Source: JADJXM01 sp937967285 (GTDB lineage: Bacteria > Acidobacteriota > Blastocatellia > RBC074). From it: a stretch of 64,000 nt of DNA. Location of the stretch: positions 222,284-286,283 of the forward strand of contig JBFWQI010000002.1 in assembly GCA_050249535.1 (NCBI GenBank), written 5' to 3'. The translations under genes were made by a program, and so were the position numbers. How positions within the stretch are numbered: position 1 is the first letter of the stretch; each line of letters begins with the position of its first letter. The notes beneath the pieces are model-generated. The model did not search any database. It had not been told where the DNA came from and worked only from the letters and a program-made list of their open reading frames with translations. Positions 53,675 through 64,000 of the stretch are shown here, piece by piece.

Positions 53675-55354
53675 TCACGGCTTCGATCCTGCGGCTTCCA
53701 GCTCGTCGAAATCGCATCCGATATCCCTGCCGTCGGTCCCGGCCTTCGCATACCGGCTTTTCGCGGTCAACCTGTAGTTGCCTCCGTTACCGCCTTTGTA
53801 ATCGGTGAACCCGACCTCGAGCGCGCCGCCCGGGAATTGATTGCCCTGCGGATAGAGGCTCGAGCGTACGCGTCCGTTCGAGTAGCTGCCGTTATCGATG
53901 ATCACGTTTCTGCTGAAGACATAACCGTCGACGAAGGTGTCGAGCGCCGCCCTGCCCTCGTCGGTCCCGCTGCCCTTGACTCCGTACGGTGTCCGCGAAA
54001 TCAGGTTGTTGGTGAACCTGAGCCGTTTGACGGCCTTTCCGGAATCACCGACGGCCAGCGCGTTTCCGATGTGAACCGCCTTATCGTGATGGATCGCAGT
54101 GTTGTGATCGATCGTGACGTCTTCGGCCGGCGCCAGATGAGCGCTGCCTCCGATCTGGAAGAGCCGCGTCCCTCCGCTGAACGCTCCCATGTCGTCGAAG
54201 AGGTTATTGCGGATCAGAACTCTGCTCAACGGGCGGCTCGGCTGATTGTCGTCCGAACCATGCATGTTGATTCCGTTCGGACTGTGGCGAACGATGTTGT
54301 TGGTGAAGGTCACATCCTCGACCGCGGACCACGGCGCCTGACCGTCCTGATTGCGGACCGTGAAGAGAATGGCGAATCCGTTCTGGGCCATCGTCCAGTT
54401 GTTCTCGAAGAGATTGCCGTCGACCAGCACTCGCCGGGCATTCTTGAGCTCGAACAGGTTCTTGACCGTCCAGGCCCTGCCGGCATACGACGGGTCGCCG
54501 ACCTTCCACGTCAACGGTTTGAAACAGTGATTCCGGCGGAACTCGATGTCCGACGGAACGAGATCCGGAATCGTCGGATCGGCCCCGCCGAGCATGAAGT
54601 TCTCGCCCGCGCCTTCGAGGTAGTTGTTGACGATCTTGAACGGCCCCGCCCCGTTCCATCCGCCGATCGCCTGCGAATCCGCACCCTGCTCATGACAGTC
54701 GGAGATCCACGAATCGATGATCGCCGTCGACGCGCTGTTGAGCGTCACCCCGCGACGCAGGTTGACCTCGGGATTTCCGTGAATGTAGAGCCGGTCCAGA
54801 ATCAGGTCGCGCGGATGCTGGTCGAGAGAACGCTCCTTGTCGCCGAGCGTGATCAGGCTGTAGGTCTGTCTGACCCCGGCGGCGACCGCGAATTCAAGCC
54901 CGATCAGTCGGTAGTGGTGCGCTCCGCTTGCCGCCTCCAGAGCCGCTCCGCTGTTCGGCGTGACGATCTTCGGCAACGCCGCCGCGTATTGCGGAGTCAT
55001 GCGGCTGCCGGGCGGCGGCAGATCGCTGTCCGGCGCCGAGCTCCTGATGACTATCCAGCCCGACCCCGATTTCTTCGGGAGCGTGAAATTTCCTTTGAAG
55101 ACGGCGCCGGCCTGCAGCCGGATCACGTCTCCCGGCGCGGCCCGGTTGATCGCAGCCTGAAGATCATCCCCGGACCTGACCATGACGGTCTTTCCGGCGG
55201 GCGCCTTGTACGTCGTATCGAGCAGGACTCTCGGCAACTCCGGTGATTTCGACTCCTCAGACCGCACGGCCGGCAGAAACGCCAGCGCCGCCAGCATGAG
55301 AACAGACAGCAGCCGCATAACCGGCCGGTATTCCATTGATTGAGATGATTTCAT
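53675..55354 (-). CDS. Secreted right-handed parallel beta-helix protein
   Basis: 559 residues with a signal peptide (MRLLSVLMLAALAFLPAVRS after a short extension; the true start may be Met12). SGDDLQAAINRAAPGDVIRLQAG opens a pectin-lyase-like helix; coil repeats such as VLVDGNLFENNW, DVTFTNNIVRHSPNGI, VLIRNNLFDDMG and RLRFTNNLISRTPYGV are clear. It probably binds or cleaves a polysaccharide, but no catalytic motif of a known lyase is visible. Confidence 0.85.
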   Translation of the reverse strand: MKSSQSMEYRPVMRLLSVLMLAALAFLPAVRSEESKSPELPRVLLDTTYKAPAGKTVMVRSGDDLQAAINRAAPGDVIRLQAGAVFKGNFTLPKKSGSGWIVIRSSAPDSDLPPPGSRMTPQYAAALPKIVTPNSGAALEAASGAHHYRLIGLEFAVAAGVRQTYSLITLGDKERSLDQHPRDLILDRLYIHGNPEVNLRRGVTLNSASTAIIDSWISDCHEQGADSQAIGGWNGAGPFKIVNNYLEGAGENFMLGGADPTIPDLVPSDIEFRRNHCFKPLTWKVGDPSYAGRAWTVKNLFELKNARRVLVDGNLFENNWTMAQNGFAILFTVRNQDGQAPWSAVEDVTFTNNIVRHSPNGINMHGSDDNQPSRPLSRVLIRNNLFDDMGAFSGGTRLFQIGGSAHLAPAEDVTIDHNTAIHHDKAVHIGNALAVGDSGKAVKRLRFTNNLISRTPYGVKGSGTDEGRAALDTFVDGYVFSRNVIIDNGSYSNGRVRSSLYPQGNQFPGGALEVGFTDYKGGNGGNYRLTAKSRYAKAGTDGRDIGCDFDELEAAGSKP

Positions 55355-55580
55355 ATCTACCCCGCTGCAGGTTCGAATGCTCAGAGGTCAGAGCCGGGGC
55401 ACATCGGTCTTGTCACTCTTCCGGAAGCATAACATGGCGACGGCACACATCGAAAAACTTATTTAAGTCCTCCCGAACAAATCCTGTCTCCGGCCCGATT
55501 TTTGATTGACGAATATTGATTAACAATGCCCGAGGAGTATACTGCGAATAAGCCTGCCGTTATTTTCTCATGGAGTTATT

Positions 55581-56234
55581 ATGTCAAGAAGAATCAAGAT
55601 AACACTCTTCGCCATCGCGCTGATCGGCCTGATTGCGATCTGGGTGATGTATACCGGATCGGGCCGACGGACGCAGTTCATTGTCGGTGGCGCCATGGTC
55701 AACCTCGGATATCGCCTGCAGGATCGTCTGGAGAGCTACGACTTCGTCCACGAACACGAAATATCGCCTGAGGACGTCTGGAAGGAGATGCAGCAGCAGA
55801 ACGCCCTCGCCGCAGCGGTTCGCGAGACGTTTCCGCGCACTCCGCGTCATCCACTGGTCGCCATGGTCGTCTGCATGGATGCCCGGATCGACACCAACGA
55901 ACTGACCGGCGACACGCGGCATTACTACTACATCATCAGGACTGCCGGTTCCGTTCTGTCACTGATGGAAGAGGAGATGCTCGAACTGGCGGTCGAAAAC
56001 GGAGTCGAACTGATCCTTCTCTCGACCCATTCGGACTGCGCCGCTGAGAAGGCCGCTGCCAGCCCCGATATGCGTAAACGCTTTCCGGCCCTCGCCCAGG
56101 CAGTCGACGAACGCACCCGAAGAATCAATGAATTCATGGCGCGTCCCGCAATCGCTTCAAAAATCGACGCCGGCAAGCTGGCCGTCAAGCTGATTAATAT
56201 CGATACGATGACCGAGAAGATCCTGCCTCGCTGA
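55581..56234 (+). CDS. Membrane-anchored beta-carbonic anhydrase-like protein
   Basis: 217 residues. An N-terminal helix (about 6-24, ITLFAIALIGLIAIWVM) would anchor it, with the domain facing the periplasm. Beta-CA zinc ligands are present: Cys98 and the Asp100-Arg102 dyad in VVCMDARID, His150 and Cys153 in THSDCAA, and RTAGSVLS replaces the usual RNAG. These enzymes interconvert CO2 and bicarbonate. The catalytic set is complete, so it may be active, but exported beta-CA domains are uncommon. It is monocistronic. Confidence 0.85.
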   Translation: MSRRIKITLFAIALIGLIAIWVMYTGSGRRTQFIVGGAMVNLGYRLQDRLESYDFVHEHEISPEDVWKEMQQQNALAAAVRETFPRTPRHPLVAMVVCMDARIDTNELTGDTRHYYYIIRTAGSVLSLMEEEMLELAVENGVELILLSTHSDCAAEKAAASPDMRKRFPALAQAVDERTRRINEFMARPAIASKIDAGKLAVKLINIDTMTEKILPR

Positions 56235-56422
56235 GTGCCCGATCAGTGGATCACAGGCTCGACGACGGCAATCACCGGCAAATCCACACTTTCGCTGACC
56301 TATGCGGTCAGACGATAACCCTGCAGCTTGCCCCAGACAGATGACTGAGCAAGCCCCTTACACCGACTTAATAAAAAATTTACATGAATGACTGAAAAGT
56401 TGTGCGACTGTGATCAGATCCG

Positions 56423-56478
56423 GATATAATCCGCTCATCAACAACAAGATAATCAAAAAATACTCATTAGCTTTGCTG
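56423..56478 (+). promoter_or_regulatory. Promoter and leader element of Oar-like receptor copy 1
   Basis: GATATAATCCGCTCA (56423-56437) includes a TATAAT -10. TAGCTTTGCTG (56468-56478) lies 45 bp downstream in the untranslated leader. Both blocks recur with the same spacing before copy 2, while the rest of the two leaders differs. The remainder of 56235-56578 shows nothing I can identify. Confidence 0.55.
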
Positions 56479-56578
56479 AATAGACGAATGAATTGAAGCC
56501 GGAACAGGACTTCAAGAAATACCACCCTGAGATCAGAAGATCGGCTGGGAAGCGGTACATCCAGCCTCGGAGACCAAA

Positions 56579-59992
<3,414 letters not shown>

Positions 59993-59998
59993 ATCCGT

Positions 59999-60050
59999 CC
60001 GGGTACGCACGCTTCCAGTCCGCTCTTCACCGGAAGCCGTGCGTACCCGG
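59999..60050 (+). terminator. Hairpin terminator after receptor copy 1
   Basis: CCGGGTACGCACG-CTTCC (59999-60016) pairs with GGAAG-C-CGTGCGTACCCGG (60032-60050), with one bulge and a 15-nt loop, then TTATTCCC. Its 18-pair stem is strong, though the T-run is short. Confidence 0.7.
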
Positions 60051-60168
60051 TTATTCCCGCCATTTTTCTCCCCGCCGATCCTCGATCAAAACCCTCAATC
60101 GCTTAACACCGAATTAAGAAAATTTTTACATTGAACCGCAATTCCATGTGCAAAGAATGGAGTGCTCG

Positions 60169-60227
60169 CATATACTCCGCTTACAGAATTCTTAAATAAC
60201 GACAATAAAAAACAGATAGCTTTGCTG
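60169..60227 (+). promoter_or_regulatory. Promoter and leader element of Oar-like receptor copy 2
   Basis: CATATACTCCGCTTA (60169-60183) and TAGCTTTGCTG (60217-60227), 48 bp apart, match the blocks before copy 1. The leader between the second block and the start codon at 60347 is about 120 bp and not conserved with copy 1. The rest of 60051-60346 contains nothing else I can name. Confidence 0.55.
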
Positions 60228-60346
60228 GGAAAAAATCGGTGGGGAACAAACCCGGGCGTGACAGTCAGATAGCCTGGGTATATCCACCATTTACTTCTCA
60301 GAGATCATGATCGGCCGGGAAAAATTGGATCTTCCAGGAGTCAATC

Positions 60347-63760
<3,414 letters not shown>

Positions 63761-63770
63761 CTGCCGAAGC

Positions 63771-63799
63771 GCGGACCGGACGACTCCCGTCCGGTCCGC
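63771..63799 (+). terminator. Hairpin terminator after receptor copy 2
   Basis: GCGGACCGGACG (63771-63782) and CGTCCGGTCCGC (63788-63799) form a perfect 12-bp stem with a 5-nt loop, 10 bp after the stop codon. Unlike in copy 1 the stem sequence is different, so the duplication ended near the stop codons. 63800-64000 holds no gene I can support. Confidence 0.7.
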
Positions 63800-64000
63800 C
63801 CTCATCCCTCCTCGAAACTCATGCCGCTCGTCCCCTGAACTCTCCCGGCGCCGAAGCATTCTCCGAATTCGCTCCAGCAGGCGCGCCAGTATCTTCCACA
63901 TCCGTAACCGCCCGCCGCAAGCACTCTCCCATGCCCCGCAAATACGACCAGCACCGTGCCCGCGAAAAGAATTTCATGCAGCAGTTCTGATAAACGCCCG

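Noticed and set aside
63931..63990. Short frame near the right edge beginning MPRKYDQHRAREK
   Set aside because: About 20 codons without ribosome-binding site or homology that I can recognise.

Overview
This is a 64 kb piece of a GC-rich bacterial chromosome, most probably from an acidobacterium (Blastocatellia-like or Solibacter-like; inferred from gene style, with no 16S in view). The clues are Oar-like TonB-dependent receptors with an N-terminal carboxypeptidase-regulatory domain, a secreted dehydrogenase carrying the C-terminal domain typical of Solibacter proteins, Tat-exported sugar enzymes, Omp85/TamB envelope genes, and many intergenic hairpin repeats.

Layout. 0-9.6 kb: a secreted esterase-like protein cut by the left edge, a SnoaL-like lipoprotein, lysA, murQ and a BadF-type sugar kinase (cell-wall and amino-sugar metabolism), a secreted Pro/Gly-rich protein, tRNA-Arg(UCG), a patatin-like lipase, a small conserved protein and a VanZ-like protein. 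9.7-13.8 kb: a partial ATP synthase operon (two b-type subunits, delta, alpha, gamma; beta, epsilon, a and c lie elsewhere). 13.9-18.7 kb: an AT-richer accessory island with a decayed tyrosine recombinase and a two-gene ATPase + DUF4435/TOPRIM module that resembles the PARIS (AriA-AriB) anti-phage system. 18.8-27.1 kb: a membrane SpoIIE-type phosphatase, a TonB receptor, a PQQ-type sugar dehydrogenase and selB. 27.5-38.3 kb: a 2247-residue protein joining a TamB-like part to a POTRA/Omp85 barrel, then small envelope proteins, corA, a HEAT-repeat protein and an outer-membrane beta-barrel. 38.6-45.5 kb: a MacAB-like exporter operon ending in a TonB receptor. 45.7-53.4 kb: a secreted sugar-oxidation locus (GMC dehydrogenase, its Tat-exported small subunit, a five-heme cytochrome, an epimerase-like protein, a Gfo/Idh/MocA oxidoreductase, a GH95 fucosidase). 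53.7-64 kb: a beta-helix protein, a membrane-anchored beta-carbonic anhydrase, and two nearly identical tandem Oar-like receptors.

Most unusual signals. (1) The PARIS-like pair. (2) The TamB-TamA fusion. (3) Small non-autonomous mobile elements that share terminal inverted repeats of the type GTnnCTGCTCAGCC and 8-bp target duplications; one lies nested in another repeat and one split the Shine-Dalgarno region of the PQQ dehydrogenase gene. (4) A class of intergenic hairpins whose arms are short-period degenerate tandem repeats, built from at least five different units at eleven loci, twice providing the stop codon of the adjacent gene. Everything here was read by eye; no database search was run.
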